Of a DNA stretch of 52,248 bases, positions 42,544 to 51,863 are shown piece after piece. Under the pieces are notes generated by a model. That model was not told where the DNA came from, made no database searches, and saw only the letters and a list, made by a program, of their open reading frames with translations. The position numbers were made by a program, and so were the translations under genes. Position 1 is the stretch's first letter, and the number at the start of each line of letters is the position of its first letter. Source of the stretch: Candidatus Magnetocorallium paracelense (GTDB taxonomy: Bacteria > Nitrospirota > Thermodesulfovibrionia > Thermodesulfovibrionales > Magnetobacteriaceae); assembly GCA_029001845.1 (NCBI GenBank), contig JAREWP010000027.1:1-52248 (forward strand), read 5' to 3'.

Positions 42544-43470
42544 TCATAAGCCTGTTTTTGACACTAATTCCTTTACCGCATTGGCCGATTTGTGAAACTC
42601 CTCTTTTTCGTTTTTCGATAAAGGCACTTCCACTATTTTACGAATCCCCTCTCTTCCCAAAACTACGGGAACGCCTACATACACTCCGCTTACGCCGAAT
42701 TCTCCATCTACATAAGCCGCCGCAGGGAGAAGGCAGTTTTCATCGAACAATATGGCCTTTATCATCTGGAAAGTAGCTGCTGCAGGTGCGTAATAGGCGC
42801 TGCCTGTTTTGAGCAAAGATACTACTTCGGCGCCTCCGTTTCTCGTTCTTTCGATAATGGAGTCGATTCTGTTTTTTGAAATCAGTTCTGTTATTGGAAT
42901 TCCTCTTACCGTCGTATATGCCGGAAGCGGGACCATTTGGTCTCCGTGTCCTCCAAGTACAAGGGCTTCAACCACAGCGGGAGTTACATTCAGTTCCCAG
43001 GCTACAAACGTCCTGAATCTCACGGAATCCAAAATACCTCCCATTCCCATGACCCTTGCATGGTGAAAGCCCGTTACAGCCCGGGAAAGCTGGGCCATCA
43101 CATCCATCGGATTGGTCACTACGACTACGATTGCTTCAGGGCACAGCTTGGCTATTCCGCTGCTTACTTCTCTTATTACATCGGCATTAAAGCTAAGAAG
43201 ATCGTCCCTTGACATGCCGGGTTTCCTTGCGATGCCCGCTGTGATAACAACAATATCAGAGGCGCTGATATCTTTTAAATCGTTTGTACCTGTAATCGAT
43301 GAAGCGGAGTGCCACAAAGGGCAGGCTTCGGATATGTCCAAAGATTTTCCCTGGGGCATTCCTTCCGTTATATCATAGAGAACAATATCGGAGATTCCGT
43401 GAAAAGCGATTAACTGCGCCAAAGAGGCGCCAACATTACCTGAGCCGACGATTGTTACTTTATTTTTCAT
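42544..43470 (-). CDS. mdh: Malate dehydrogenase, lactate-dehydrogenase-like type
   Basis: 308 residues. NAD motif VTIVGSGNVGASLAQLIA (5-22) and acidic strand end VLYDITEG. The active-site loop ITAGIARKPGMSRDDLL has Arg at the position that selects malate over lactate. The catalytic pair is Asp in the SVRFRTFVAWEL region (DSVRFR) and His in LGGHGDQMVPL. It interconverts malate and oxaloacetate in the TCA cycle or its reductive form. This LDH-like dimer/tetramer type is common in Desulfobacterota, Bacteroidota and Chlorobi. It sits as a single gene in a minus-strand run. Confidence 0.95.
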   Translation of the reverse strand: MKNKVTIVGSGNVGASLAQLIAFHGISDIVLYDITEGMPQGKSLDISEACPLWHSASSITGTNDLKDISASDIVVITAGIARKPGMSRDDLLSFNADVIREVSSGIAKLCPEAIVVVVTNPMDVMAQLSRAVTGFHHARVMGMGGILDSVRFRTFVAWELNVTPAVVEALVLGGHGDQMVPLPAYTTVRGIPITELISKNRIDSIIERTRNGGAEVVSLLKTGSAYYAPAAATFQMIKAILFDENCLLPAAAYVDGEFGVSGVYVGVPVVLGREGIRKIVEVPLSKNEKEEFHKSANAVKELVSKTGL

Positions 43471-43620
43471 GTTAACCTCTTAATAATACCTGTTTTATGT
43501 TTATGACTGTTATAAAAGCCTGATTATGAATTCCTGAATTGAGGGATTTGATTATTATTGAATCCGGAATGGAAAGAGAGATAATACCGGAATTCATAAA
43601 TCGAAACAACCGGGTTTACC

Positions 43621-44217
43621 TCAATCATGAATATCTCCAAGAAATTTAATGGCGATAAAGCCGCCTATAAGGAGTATTATAAACAAATAACTGAGCAGAT
43701 TAAAATATTTATCTATAAAGGACTTTATTGAAGAGCCGAAGAAATAAATCAGCCCGCTGATTATAAAAAACCTTGCCCCTCTGCTCAGAAAAGAGGCGAT
43801 GACAAAAACCAGAAAATCGACTCTGAAAAAGCCGGCCGATATAGTAAAGACCTTATAGGGAATAGGAGTAAAGCCTGCAATAGCGATCGCCCAGGCCTCA
43901 TAGGATTGAAAATATGTTCTCACCTGCTCGATTACCTCCTCATTTACATAATAGAGGAGAATACTGTTCCCTATTTCCCAGAACTGTAGACCTATATAAA
44001 ACCCGGCCATGCCTCCCAAAACGGAGCCTGTCATACACACGGCAGCGTAATACAAAGCCCTCTTGCTCCTTGAAAGACCAAGCGCCATTAACAGCACATC
44101 GGGAGGTATTGGGAAGAATGAAGACTCTGCAAAGGCAAGAATAAAAAGCGCGGGAGTCCCGTAAGGTGTCTCTGCCCAGTGCAGCACCCAATCGTAAAGT
44201 CTGCGTATTATTTTCAT
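43621..44217 (-). CDS. YqaA/DedA-family (VTT domain) membrane protein
   Basis: 198 residues with five or six hydrophobic segments. DedA/VTT signature pieces are present: FAESSFFPIPPDVLLMAL, VLGGMAGFYIGLQFWEIGN and FTPIPYKVFTISAGFFRVDF. Proteins of the YqaA branch are small inner-membrane proteins thought to help lipid carriers cross the membrane. It is separate from, and not closely similar to, the DedA domain of the ATP-grasp fusion at 30952. Terminal residues include a last membrane helix (YLFIILLIGGFIAIKFL). Confidence 0.9.
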   Translation of the reverse strand: MKIIRRLYDWVLHWAETPYGTPALFILAFAESSFFPIPPDVLLMALGLSRSKRALYYAAVCMTGSVLGGMAGFYIGLQFWEIGNSILLYYVNEEVIEQVRTYFQSYEAWAIAIAGFTPIPYKVFTISAGFFRVDFLVFVIASFLSRGARFFIISGLIYFFGSSIKSFIDKYFNLLSYLFIILLIGGFIAIKFLGDIHD

Positions 44218-44439
44218 AACTCTGTGAAACCTAAAGGAGTAACTTTAATAAAATAAAGTGAGAGAAGTCAAATTATTAATAAAAGAAATTCTTTTGAGAA
44301 GGGTACTAATATTTTTCGATAAATTGAGAGGATTTTAGCATGCATGGAGTTAGGAGTACTATTTATGTAAGAAGTAAAAAGAATATGTCGGTTATTGTTA
44401 CAGAATTTGCAGAGCCGCCGCTGATGATGAATTAACCTG
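44218..44439. other. Non-coding stretch
   Basis: AT-rich sequence between the YqaA start and the repeat. No ORF, hairpin or promoter pair stood out. It presumably contains the YqaA promoter. Confidence 0.3.
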
Positions 44440-44583
44440 AAAACAGCTATCAGCTATCAGCGGTCAGCCTTCAGCCATGGAAACTATTGATGTTATGCCA
44501 ATATTAAGCTTCACTTTATGGGTGAAAGTGTTTTAAACTGTAAAGTATTGCAATTAAAAAGCTGACAGCTAGGTGCTTTTTTT
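44440..44583. repeat. TCAGC-rich dispersed repeat, copy 5
   Basis: It begins AAACAGCTATCAGCTATCAG and ends AAGCTGACAGCTAGGTGCTTTTTTT, with CTTCACTTTATGGGTGAAAG in the middle. It abuts the terminator of the PHA operon. Confidence 0.82.
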
Positions 44584-44618
44584 AAAAAAAGGACGGGTTT
44601 GAAACCCGTCCTTTTCTT
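44583..44618 (-). terminator. Intrinsic terminator of phaC
   Basis: On the minus strand, AAAAGGACGGGTTT / AAACCCGTCC forms a hairpin followed by seven T, starting a few bases after the phaC stop. On the plus strand it also has T after the stem and may work both ways. Confidence 0.88.
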
Positions 44619-44620
44619 AT

Positions 44621-45730
44621 CTATTTGGCCGGTGTTTTCTTAGCCGGCGCAGTTTTTCCGTCTGCTCTTTTGTGGAGCCATTCGGATATTGCCGGGGCCA
44701 GTTCTTTTTGGGATTTTCCTCCTACAAAGACACCTATATGTCCGCCTTTGAACTCGTAAAGTTCTTTGTCAGTACTTGAAACCAGGTCGTTTAATGGTTT
44801 TGTGGAACTGGGAGGAACGATATGATCGCCGCTGGCGAAGATATTAAGGAGCGGCATGTTGATATTCTTCAGGTCAACTTCTTTATCACCTATCTTCAAA
44901 CCGCCTTTAACAAGTTTATTGCCCTGATACATATCTTTTATGAATTGTCTCAGAGTCTCACCGGCCTGGGCGGGGCTGTCAAATATCCATTTCTCCATCC
45001 TCAGAAAATTAAGAAGTTTCGTTTTGTCGTCAACCAAATCCAGCATGCCCAAATATTTACTCAGATTGAGAGTAAAGGGCATCAACATTAAAAAACCTTC
45101 GTTCAGGAAATCACCCGGTATGAGACCGTACGTGTCTACCAGTGCATCGATATTCATCTTCTTTGACCAGCAAAACAGGAGTGCGTCATTTGGAGCAAAA
45201 TCTATCGGTGTCACTAATGTAACGAGATTTTTTACTTTTTCCGGATACATTGCCGAATACATAGTGGAAAATGTGCCGCCCTGACATATGCCCATAAGAT
45301 TGACTTTATCGTTATTCGAAGACTCTCTGACATAATCTACACAGTCATTTAAATAAACATTCAGATAGTCATCAAGAGTCAGGCACATATCCCCTTTAGT
45401 AGGATACCCCCAATCGATAATATAGAGGTCCATCCCGTGTTGAAGAAGATTTCTTACTATGCTTCTGTCAGGTTGCAGATCCAGCATATACTGCCTGTTA
45501 ACGAGAGCGTATACGATTATAACCGGGACGCTGCAGGTAACCTTGCCCTCTTGCTTGTAGTGATAGAGCTTTACCTTATCGTCCTGATAAACCAGCTCCT
45601 TGGGTGTTGTTCCCACATCGATTTCTTCTATCTCAGTGAGCACTTCGGAACTTTTGATCAATTTTTTATTTAGCTCGTTTAATTCTGTGACGATGCTTTT
45701 TGTATCGACAGTCATAAAAGGCGAATTCAT
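44621..45730 (-). CDS. phaC: Class III polyhydroxyalkanoate synthase, catalytic subunit
   Basis: 369 residues, the short length typical of class III PhaC. The alpha/beta hydrolase fold has the lipase-like box GICQGG with catalytic Cys 149. The general base pair is Asp 302 (FASGDHIVPP) and His 331 (KGGHIGVFVGG). These numbers equal those known for the Allochromatium vinosum enzyme. It polymerises 3-hydroxyacyl-CoA into PHA at the granule surface together with PhaE. A Lys/Ala/Pro-rich tail (TAPAKKTPAK) is an addition. It is last in the order phasin-like, phaE, phaC, 85 bp after phaE, and is ended by a strong terminator. Confidence 0.96.
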   Translation of the reverse strand: MNSPFMTVDTKSIVTELNELNKKLIKSSEVLTEIEEIDVGTTPKELVYQDDKVKLYHYKQEGKVTCSVPVIIVYALVNRQYMLDLQPDRSIVRNLLQHGMDLYIIDWGYPTKGDMCLTLDDYLNVYLNDCVDYVRESSNNDKVNLMGICQGGTFSTMYSAMYPEKVKNLVTLVTPIDFAPNDALLFCWSKKMNIDALVDTYGLIPGDFLNEGFLMLMPFTLNLSKYLGMLDLVDDKTKLLNFLRMEKWIFDSPAQAGETLRQFIKDMYQGNKLVKGGLKIGDKEVDLKNINMPLLNIFASGDHIVPPSSTKPLNDLVSSTDKELYEFKGGHIGVFVGGKSQKELAPAISEWLHKRADGKTAPAKKTPAK

Positions 45731-45815
45731 ATTTTACCCTCCTCTTTATATGTAAAATTTTTGTATATTTAAAGATTGTTCCGTCGCTTCGCCCGGATTT
45801 CCAAAGAGGCCGGTT

Positions 45816-46874
45816 TTATTTGTCGGCCAGCTTCTTTTCCAGGGTGCGAACTTTTCTTTTCAGGTTGTGTATGGTTTTATAGAGATCGTCCATCTCGGAT
45901 CTGAGAGCGATCGGATAGTCTTCCAGGGAAAGTTCCATTAAGCTCTGAAAACCCTTTCTCGTGGCGAGCCCGGCTTCGAGCAGCTCTCCCTGAAGTTTTG
46001 AAAACTCTTCGGATTGAAGGAGGCCGGCGAATGTCTTTTCGTTCAGACTTACCCAGAGATTAAAAAATTCGTTGTAACTCTTAATCTCGGCGCCCTCAGT
46101 TATTTTCTGTGCGACAGCCTCTATTACCTTTTCCATGCCTTTCTGGCCGGTGACATACATCTTATGTTGAAACTCGGTGTGTTTAGCCAGATATACGGAG
46201 TAATCGTCAAAGGTCTTGAGCAGAAGCTCCATCTTCTCCCTGTCTTTTCCGACAGGCGGCATTTTAAAAACCTTTCCGATTGTCTGTTCAAAGGCCCCGT
46301 ACATATTATTAAATATATTCATTGTTGATTCAGGTTCGCCTGACATAAGACCGGGCATGATATGCATGCTTTTCTGCATTGCATCGATCCAGGGCTTTAA
46401 TGCGTTTTGTGAAGACGATGCCCATGTGGAGAAAACATTCGATGACTGACCATAGAGTTCGTTCAATGCTTCGGGAGTCGTAAAACCAAAGACTTTATCG
46501 ATAACCGCCTTGTATTTCTCGGGATCTATTAAATCCTTGAAAGATTCGACGTTCATTGTTTTTTCCTGCATCGCTTTCACTATTGGGGACCAGAATTCAT
46601 AGAGCTTCATATATGAATCGGCGCCTGTAAACAACTTTGTAAAGGTGTCTTTTCCTAAACCGGAAGGAAAGTTTTTCATCATATCCTCAAAGGATTTACC
46701 GACTGTCGAGGTCCAGCTGCCGTATAAACCGGAAGTGTCTCCCGCTCCCTCTTTATTAAGCCCGTAAGAGTTTAATAATGTCTTGCGAATGGTCTCTGCG
46801 CCTTCCATCCACTTCTTTATAAAATCCTTTTGTGAATTAAACCATGAATCGTAAAAATTTGAAAATTTATCCAT
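45816..46874 (-). CDS. phaE: PHA synthase subunit PhaE
   Basis: 352 residues, helical. The family features are an N-terminal FYDSWFNSQKDFIKKWMEG, the segment YSVYLAKHTEFQHKMYVTGQ, FNLWVSLNEKTFAGLLQSEE and the C-terminal coiled coil LYKTIHNLKRKVRTLEKKL. PhaE has no catalytic residues but is needed for class III PhaC activity, forming the PhaEC complex on granules. A well-formed SD (AGGAGGACC) lies before the ATG. It is directly upstream of phaC and downstream of a phasin-like gene. Confidence 0.93.
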   Translation of the reverse strand: MDKFSNFYDSWFNSQKDFIKKWMEGAETIRKTLLNSYGLNKEGAGDTSGLYGSWTSTVGKSFEDMMKNFPSGLGKDTFTKLFTGADSYMKLYEFWSPIVKAMQEKTMNVESFKDLIDPEKYKAVIDKVFGFTTPEALNELYGQSSNVFSTWASSSQNALKPWIDAMQKSMHIMPGLMSGEPESTMNIFNNMYGAFEQTIGKVFKMPPVGKDREKMELLLKTFDDYSVYLAKHTEFQHKMYVTGQKGMEKVIEAVAQKITEGAEIKSYNEFFNLWVSLNEKTFAGLLQSEEFSKLQGELLEAGLATRKGFQSLMELSLEDYPIALRSEMDDLYKTIHNLKRKVRTLEKKLADK

Positions 46875-47082
46875 ATTGGTCCTCCTGTTAATGAATTGAA
46901 TTATTTATTTTACTATGAAAATAAAGAATTGAGGGATTCCTAATTGAGGAATTCCGAATTCCTCAATTCCTGATTTGTATAGAATGTCACCACAACGTTT
47001 AATGTCATTATCATTCGTGGGGGTGACAAACTCTTGTCATGGATATTTAGCAATTATTCAGTGCTTCATCCTGTCTGAATAA
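46875..47082. other. Gap with hairpin between phasin-like gene and phaE
   Basis: ATTGAGGAATTCCGAATTCC is a near-perfect palindrome (about 46945-46970). TGTCACCAC ... GTGGGGGTGACA (about 46985-47029) can form a stem. Either may end or process the upstream transcript. No gene is seen. Confidence 0.4.
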
Positions 47083-47529
47083 TTACTTTTTTTTATAATT
47101 TTTTCCCATTTCTGTAAAAAAATCCAAAAAATTTCTGGTTATCTCCTGGCTCATGTTTAGTTGTTTGTCTATCGTTTCTTTCCACGCATCCTGTACTTTT
47201 CCGCTGCCTTCGGCAAAAACTTTCAGGTTAAGTTTTTGTATGGTGTCTCTGAGAAATTCGTTTTCTTTTTTTAACTCTTCGTTTTCCTTTACTACTTCAT
47301 CGTATTTACTTTTGTGGACAAAACCGAGGTTTGAATAGAATTCGAACATTTGTTCGAAAAAAGCAGGCGCTTTGTCAAAAAGCTTATTCTTTTCAGGAGA
47401 CATTTCCCATGCTTTCATGGCTGCCTTGATGCCCTGTTCCTGCATCATTTGCGAAAAATCCTGAAATCCCTTCTTAAATAAAGGGTTGTTGTATAGAGTC
47501 GTCATGTATTTAACAAAATCCTCTTGCAA
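47083..47529 (-). CDS. Phasin-like PHA granule-associated protein
   Basis: 148 residues. The N-terminal half (FVKYMTTLYNNPLFKKGFQD) and the QMFEFYSNLGFVHKSKYDEV segment resemble PHA-synthase accessory or phasin-type helices. The middle is a coiled coil (VVKENEELKKENEFLRDTIQ), and the end WKETIDKQLNMSQEITRNFL then DFFTEMG is amphipathic. It lies immediately upstream of phaE and phaC on the same strand, so a granule-coat or synthase-assembly role follows mainly from position. It could be a PhaR-type subunit, but that family cannot be confirmed here. Confidence 0.7.
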   Translation of the reverse strand: MQEDFVKYMTTLYNNPLFKKGFQDFSQMMQEQGIKAAMKAWEMSPEKNKLFDKAPAFFEQMFEFYSNLGFVHKSKYDEVVKENEELKKENEFLRDTIQKLNLKVFAEGSGKVQDAWKETIDKQLNMSQEITRNFLDFFTEMGKNYKKK

Positions 47530-47713
47530 TGTTATCCTCTGTTTTTTTATTTTTTGTTTGCTCCAAGCCTCTTATCGGTTCATTATCCAAGATAGCGATT
47601 GCGATAAGTTAAAAGAAGATTTTTTGGAAGCATTATATATTATAACTTTCCATTAAAGAAGTCAAGGCAGACAGTTTGGCAATTCTGGCGGGCGGCAGGT
47701 TGATCATCCTCTC

Positions 47714-48115
47714 TTAAGAGGTGCTGTTTTTGTTATTAATCATTTTTTGCCTCTTCCTGTATGCGCCCCATATCCTGTCAACAAGTATCTCGATTTCAGG
47801 TGGTTTTGCCAGAAAATCAAAGACGCCCAGGCGTCTGGCTTCCTGCTCGTCCTTATTTGAACTATATCCTGTGAGGATTATTGTCTGGAGATTGGGGCAT
47901 GAATCGGTTACCCATTTTAATACGTCTATTCCGTTCATACCGGGCATTTTCATGTCAAGCACCATTACATCGGGTTCGTTTTCCCTGATATAGGATATAG
48001 CTTCCTCGCCGCTGAAAACAGTTTCAGATTTCAGATCTCTGATACCCAGTCTTAAAGCGAGTGTCTCTACAAATGATTGTTCATCGTCAACGAGTAATAC
48101 TTTGATATCAGACAT
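47714..48115 (-). CDS. Stand-alone response-regulator receiver
   Basis: 133 residues from the ATG at 48115, chosen because GGGAGATAA precedes it. An upstream ATG at 48151 would add 12 unlikely residues. Receiver core: KVLLVDDEQSF, phospho-Asp D54 in VMVLDMKMPGMNGID, Thr in IILTGYSS and Lys in FLAKPPEIE. No output domain. The partner is presumably the degenerate kinase-like protein encoded about 100 bp upstream, or the Cache kinase further up. It lies between that pair and the PHA genes. Confidence 0.9.
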   Translation of the reverse strand: MSDIKVLLVDDEQSFVETLALRLGIRDLKSETVFSGEEAISYIRENEPDVMVLDMKMPGMNGIDVLKWVTDSCPNLQTIILTGYSSNKDEQEARRLGVFDFLAKPPEIEILVDRIWGAYRKRQKMINNKNSTS

Positions 48116-48218
48116 TTTATCTCCCTTTAAATAATAGAGTTTTGCCGGCATTTATTTATCATCCTCCCCAAGGCGGAGAGTTGTGCCTTGTTTGAATTTG
48201 TAAAGGGTTAATTATATT

Positions 48219-48899
48219 TCAATCTGCTTCAGAGATTGCCAGTGGTATTGTCAATGTCGTCTCATTTTTAGAATCATTCTTTGTAATTTCGCCGGAAATG
48301 CTTTTTAAAAAAAGATCAATCGTTTCCGATAAGCAAAAATCGCTTTCCTCTGAGCCTTCTTTTATTGTACCGTTACTTATAATTTTTATATTCATCTTAT
48401 CTCCGGCCTCTTCCGCGCAGACCAGAATACTCCCTCCCGAAGCCAGAGAGAACATCTTTTGCTCGATAATACAATAACAGATGAATTGCACAACAGCGGC
48501 ATTACCGTAAACAGAAGGGAGGTTGTCGCGGAAATTGTTTTCCAGGATCAGTTGTCGATGATTGGCCAATCTGCTCATTAAAACGGTTATGTCCTCAAGG
48601 GCCTCGTTTATATCGTAAGAGTCACGGATACGGTCCATCCTGTGAGAAAATCTGTTGAGATAGGTTATAAAGCCCGATGAACGTTCTGTCTGCTTGTGTA
48701 TCGATTTCAATATGTCGAGATACTTTTTCTTATCTTCTTCGGAGCCTCCGCCTTTGTATTCGATCATATCCGACATCAAGCCGGCTGATTCTCTGATGAT
48801 GGCAAGATGATTTTTCAACTCGTGAGTAAAACTCGCTATAATTTTAGCTATAAAGGCGGGTCTGGCAGTCTCTTTTTTTTCATTCATGTCGTTACTCAT
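48219..48899 (-). CDS. Degenerate histidine kinase-like protein
   Basis: 226 residues, soluble. The phosphoacceptor helix is intact (IASFTHELKNHLAIIRESAG, H26), and the dimerisation helices continue to about 110. The ATPase half is recognisable only by overall pattern: the N box lacks its Asn (FICYCIIEQK), and the DxGxG and GxGL glycine boxes are missing (IISNGTIKEG, no G2). It probably cannot bind ATP and may serve as a phosphotransfer or scaffolding protein between the Cache kinase and the receivers. It sits between two receiver genes on the same strand. Confidence 0.75.
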   Translation of the reverse strand: MSNDMNEKKETARPAFIAKIIASFTHELKNHLAIIRESAGLMSDMIEYKGGGSEEDKKKYLDILKSIHKQTERSSGFITYLNRFSHRMDRIRDSYDINEALEDITVLMSRLANHRQLILENNFRDNLPSVYGNAAVVQFICYCIIEQKMFSLASGGSILVCAEEAGDKMNIKIISNGTIKEGSEESDFCLSETIDLFLKSISGEITKNDSKNETTLTIPLAISEAD

Positions 48900-49179
48900 T
48901 ATTTTTCACCATATCGTTTTGTATATGCGCCTTCTTAAAAAACATGTATATAAACATGCAAATACTTGAAGGAACTTTTATTTTTACATGTTGAGCTTAC
49001 AATTTTCAACTTTAAACATCTGCTTTAAAAGATTATTACATTTATTTTAAACTCTCCCATGTTATCGGCACATGGGAATTAAAGCGCCAACGTAACAGAG
49101 ATAAGATCGATTGCAGTTATTGAACGCTTTTTACTATAAATAACTCCTGATCTTCGATCTCTGTAAAAGCAGTTCTCTT

Positions 49180-49575
49180 TTATTCCTGTACGTTTGCACT
49201 CTCCAACAGAGCTTCTTTTCTCTGCTGGGCCGCTCGCTCTATTCTGGGCAGTATCTCCTTTATATGTACAGGCTTAACTACGTAGTCAAAAACTATACTC
49301 ATAATTTCATCTGTAGACTTTCCATGACCTGTCAGCACGATGATCTCGATCGTATGATCATAAAGCTTTATTGTTCTTATCAGCTCCATACCACTCATTC
49401 CGGGAAGTTTGAGATCCAAAAGAATTACATCAGGCGATTCGTGTCGAATTACAGAGAGCGCATCCTCTGCGCAAAATACGGCCTTGGCGTCAAAGTTACG
49501 CAGGCATAACCTCTCTGACAGTGTCGATGCGAACTCTTTTTCATCGTCTACGAGAAGTACCTTAGTCTGAGGCAT
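49180..49575 (-). CDS. Stand-alone response-regulator receiver
   Basis: 131 residues: KVLLVDDEKEF, phospho-Asp D54 in VILLDLKLPGMSGME, Thr in IIVLTGHGKS, Lys in DYVVKPVHIKE. It is similar to the receiver at 47714 over the whole length, which suggests an old duplication of the kinase-receiver unit. It overlaps the kinase gene upstream by 14 bp, so it is almost certainly its partner. There is no output domain, so it must act by protein contact or phosphorelay. Confidence 0.93.
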   Translation of the reverse strand: MPQTKVLLVDDEKEFASTLSERLCLRNFDAKAVFCAEDALSVIRHESPDVILLDLKLPGMSGMELIRTIKLYDHTIEIIVLTGHGKSTDEIMSIVFDYVVKPVHIKEILPRIERAAQQRKEALLESANVQE

Positions 49576-51328
49576 TACCCCCCTCCTTTATTATTGCATG
49601 TTTAATAGGAATTTCTATAATAAAAGTCGTTCCCTTATCGACCTTGCTGTCAACCGATATGGTTCCACCAAGTTTTTTCATTATACCGTACGATATTGAA
49701 AGCCCCAGGCCTGTCCCTTTATCTTTGTCTTTTGTCGTAAAAAAGGGATCGAATATATGTTTCAATTCGGATTTGGTAATTCCCTTACCATTATCACTGA
49801 TATCGGCTATCACAGTGTCCTTATCTTTTACATAGGTTTTTATCGTTATGAATCCGTTGTCTTCCACAGCGTCTACAGCATTGTTTATAATATTCAGGAA
49901 GACCTGCTGAAGCTGACCTTTATCACTCCTGACCTCAGGCAGGGCTTTACTGAATTGCTGAGTCAGGTGGACGCTTCTCATGGAGATCTCTTTTTCGAGA
50001 AATCCGAGCACCTCTTTAATGACATCGTTTATATCAAGCACTTCATAGGTCATATCCATCCTTCTTGCAAAACCAAGCAGTCGGTGTGTGATTGTTCGAC
50101 AACGATCGACGGTATTGAGAATATCCTCGATTAATTGGAGAAATTTCTCGAAATGTTGACTGTCCTCCGACATCTCAATAATATCTCTCATTAGACCGGC
50201 TTTCTGATTGATGATTGCAAGGGGATTATTAATCTCATGAGCTACGCCAGCAGCCAGTCTTCCTATAGAGGCCAGCTTATTGGAGTGTTCGATTTCGGAT
50301 AGTGCATCCGCCCTTTCGTGGTCAGCTTCCTCTATACGGCCTACCATTATATTGGCCATTCTGATAGCGACTATTATTACGAGAATAATACTACCCAGGA
50401 AAATCGCCAATAACTCATTGTGAAACACTTGAAATACTTTGCTGTTTATCGTCGGTTCAAAAAGGACGCTCAATATCCATGGCGTATTTTTTATATAAGT
50501 ATATCCGAAATACATATCCCCTCTCTTTTCGGTTTCTATTTCGATCATGGAGATGCCCTGCTGCATGAGAGGGATATTTTGAGTGTATTGCTTCAACACG
50601 TCGCCATAGAATCTTGAGGGGGTCTGAAGAGTGCCCTTATGATCGATTATGAATGCGTCGTCATTTTCTTTTAGTTTTATGGCTGCGATAAATCTGTTCA
50701 GTGTGTCCATGTCTATCGCGGCTCGCAGTATCCAGAATGCGCCATCTGCAGGTAAGTCTCTTTTTAAGGCGATTGTAAAATGAGGAATCTGACGATCACC
50801 TATAAAAACATTACTTACATAAAATCCCCTGACAACAACTTCATGAAACCAGTGTTCCTTAGAATAGTCATGACCTGAAAGATTATAAGGACCTATATAA
50901 GATTTCTGTATGCCGCCTGAGTCAACAAGACCAAGGTCCACAAGATCGGAAAACTCTTCTTTTATCTCTCTGAATATTTTCGACAGATTGGCCTGATCGG
51001 AAAGCTCTGAGAAGTCATACTTTGTCGTAATAAATTTAAAAGTAGATATCTTTATATCTACAAAGTACTCTATCGAGTTTCTTGTGCTCTCGATCTGCCA
51101 CTTCACCTGGTTGGAAACATCCTCTTTCAGTATATTGGAAAGCCAGTAATAGCTGACTCCGGAAATTATGAAGAACGGGATTAGCGAGAGGATCGAAATG
51201 AATAATATCATTGCGATCTTGAGCCTTCTGTACCGTGTCTTACTCAGGACGTTAGGCTTTGCGAGAAGATTAAACAGGCAGAGTGTCTGCAAGCACTTTT
51301 TGATTTTTTCCATGATTTTGTAATTCAC
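49562..51328 (-). CDS. Cache-domain membrane histidine kinase
   Basis: 588 residues. TM1 about 37-60, a periplasmic double-Cache-type domain about 65-300 (VDLGLVDSGGIQKSYIGPYN, YSKEHWFHEVVVRGFYVSNV, DAFIIDHKGTLQTPS), and TM2 about 305-330. The HisKA helix has the catalytic His in RLAAGVAHEINNPLAI. The ATPase domain is complete: NIINNAVDAVED, DISDNGKGI, FDPFFTTKDKDKGTGLGLSI. Cache domains of this form bind small organic acids or amino acids. It is the first gene of a signalling cluster just upstream of the PHA genes, so a nutrient signal to storage metabolism is plausible. A second possible start is at 51313. Confidence 0.94.
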   Translation of the reverse strand: MNYKIMEKIKKCLQTLCLFNLLAKPNVLSKTRYRRLKIAMILFISILSLIPFFIISGVSYYWLSNILKEDVSNQVKWQIESTRNSIEYFVDIKISTFKFITTKYDFSELSDQANLSKIFREIKEEFSDLVDLGLVDSGGIQKSYIGPYNLSGHDYSKEHWFHEVVVRGFYVSNVFIGDRQIPHFTIALKRDLPADGAFWILRAAIDMDTLNRFIAAIKLKENDDAFIIDHKGTLQTPSRFYGDVLKQYTQNIPLMQQGISMIEIETEKRGDMYFGYTYIKNTPWILSVLFEPTINSKVFQVFHNELLAIFLGSIILVIIVAIRMANIMVGRIEEADHERADALSEIEHSNKLASIGRLAAGVAHEINNPLAIINQKAGLMRDIIEMSEDSQHFEKFLQLIEDILNTVDRCRTITHRLLGFARRMDMTYEVLDINDVIKEVLGFLEKEISMRSVHLTQQFSKALPEVRSDKGQLQQVFLNIINNAVDAVEDNGFITIKTYVKDKDTVIADISDNGKGITKSELKHIFDPFFTTKDKDKGTGLGLSISYGIMKKLGGTISVDSKVDKGTTFIIEIPIKHAIIKEGGNASD

Positions 51329-51697
51329 GAATTTACTTTAATAAAAGGCCGTTTTAAAGGAGCTGTGTAAGAGGAAATATATTCGGTTTTTCCTGAAGCC
51401 CGTAATGGCTGAATATTATACAAAATCGGGAAACGATTAATAAAGAAGAAAAAAGCCATTGTTCTTAGGCGCTTTATTGCTTCATTTATATGTTTCAATT
51501 ATATGTTTCAATGTCTCTACAGCACCTATACAATCCGGGATAGTCAATAATTTTTTCGAGGTGAGGCAGGTGGAAGGGGGTCGGAGACGCTTTCCTGATA
51601 ATGATAATTGTCTAATATGGGGTTTGCAAAATAATTTATAGTTTTCTAAAGGCTAAGATCGTTGCATGATATCTCTCCTCAGCCGGAAAGTTTTTGC

Positions 51698-51805
51698 CTA
51701 ACCAAATATTTTATCTGTTTCTTCATCAGTAAAACCAAATTGCCTTAAAATACTTAAAATATTAAGGAGGCGATAGTTCTTTTGCTCCCATATCAACAGG
51801 TGCAA
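51698..51805 (-). pseudogene. C-terminal fragment of an unidentified protein
   Basis: An open stretch ending LLIWEQKNYRLLNILSILRQ followed by FGFTDEETDKIFG and a stop. It has the look of a conserved C-terminal helix-turn of Rpn/PD-(D/E)XK-type proteins, like the intact one encoded beyond 51864. No proper start exists upstream. It is probably the remains of a related gene. The rest of 51329-51863 shows nothing recognisable. Confidence 0.35.
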
Positions 51806-51863
51806 TGTTTTTTTCTCTCAGTTAATTACCAAACTGTAAAATGTATGGTCGCCTTTACCTTCT

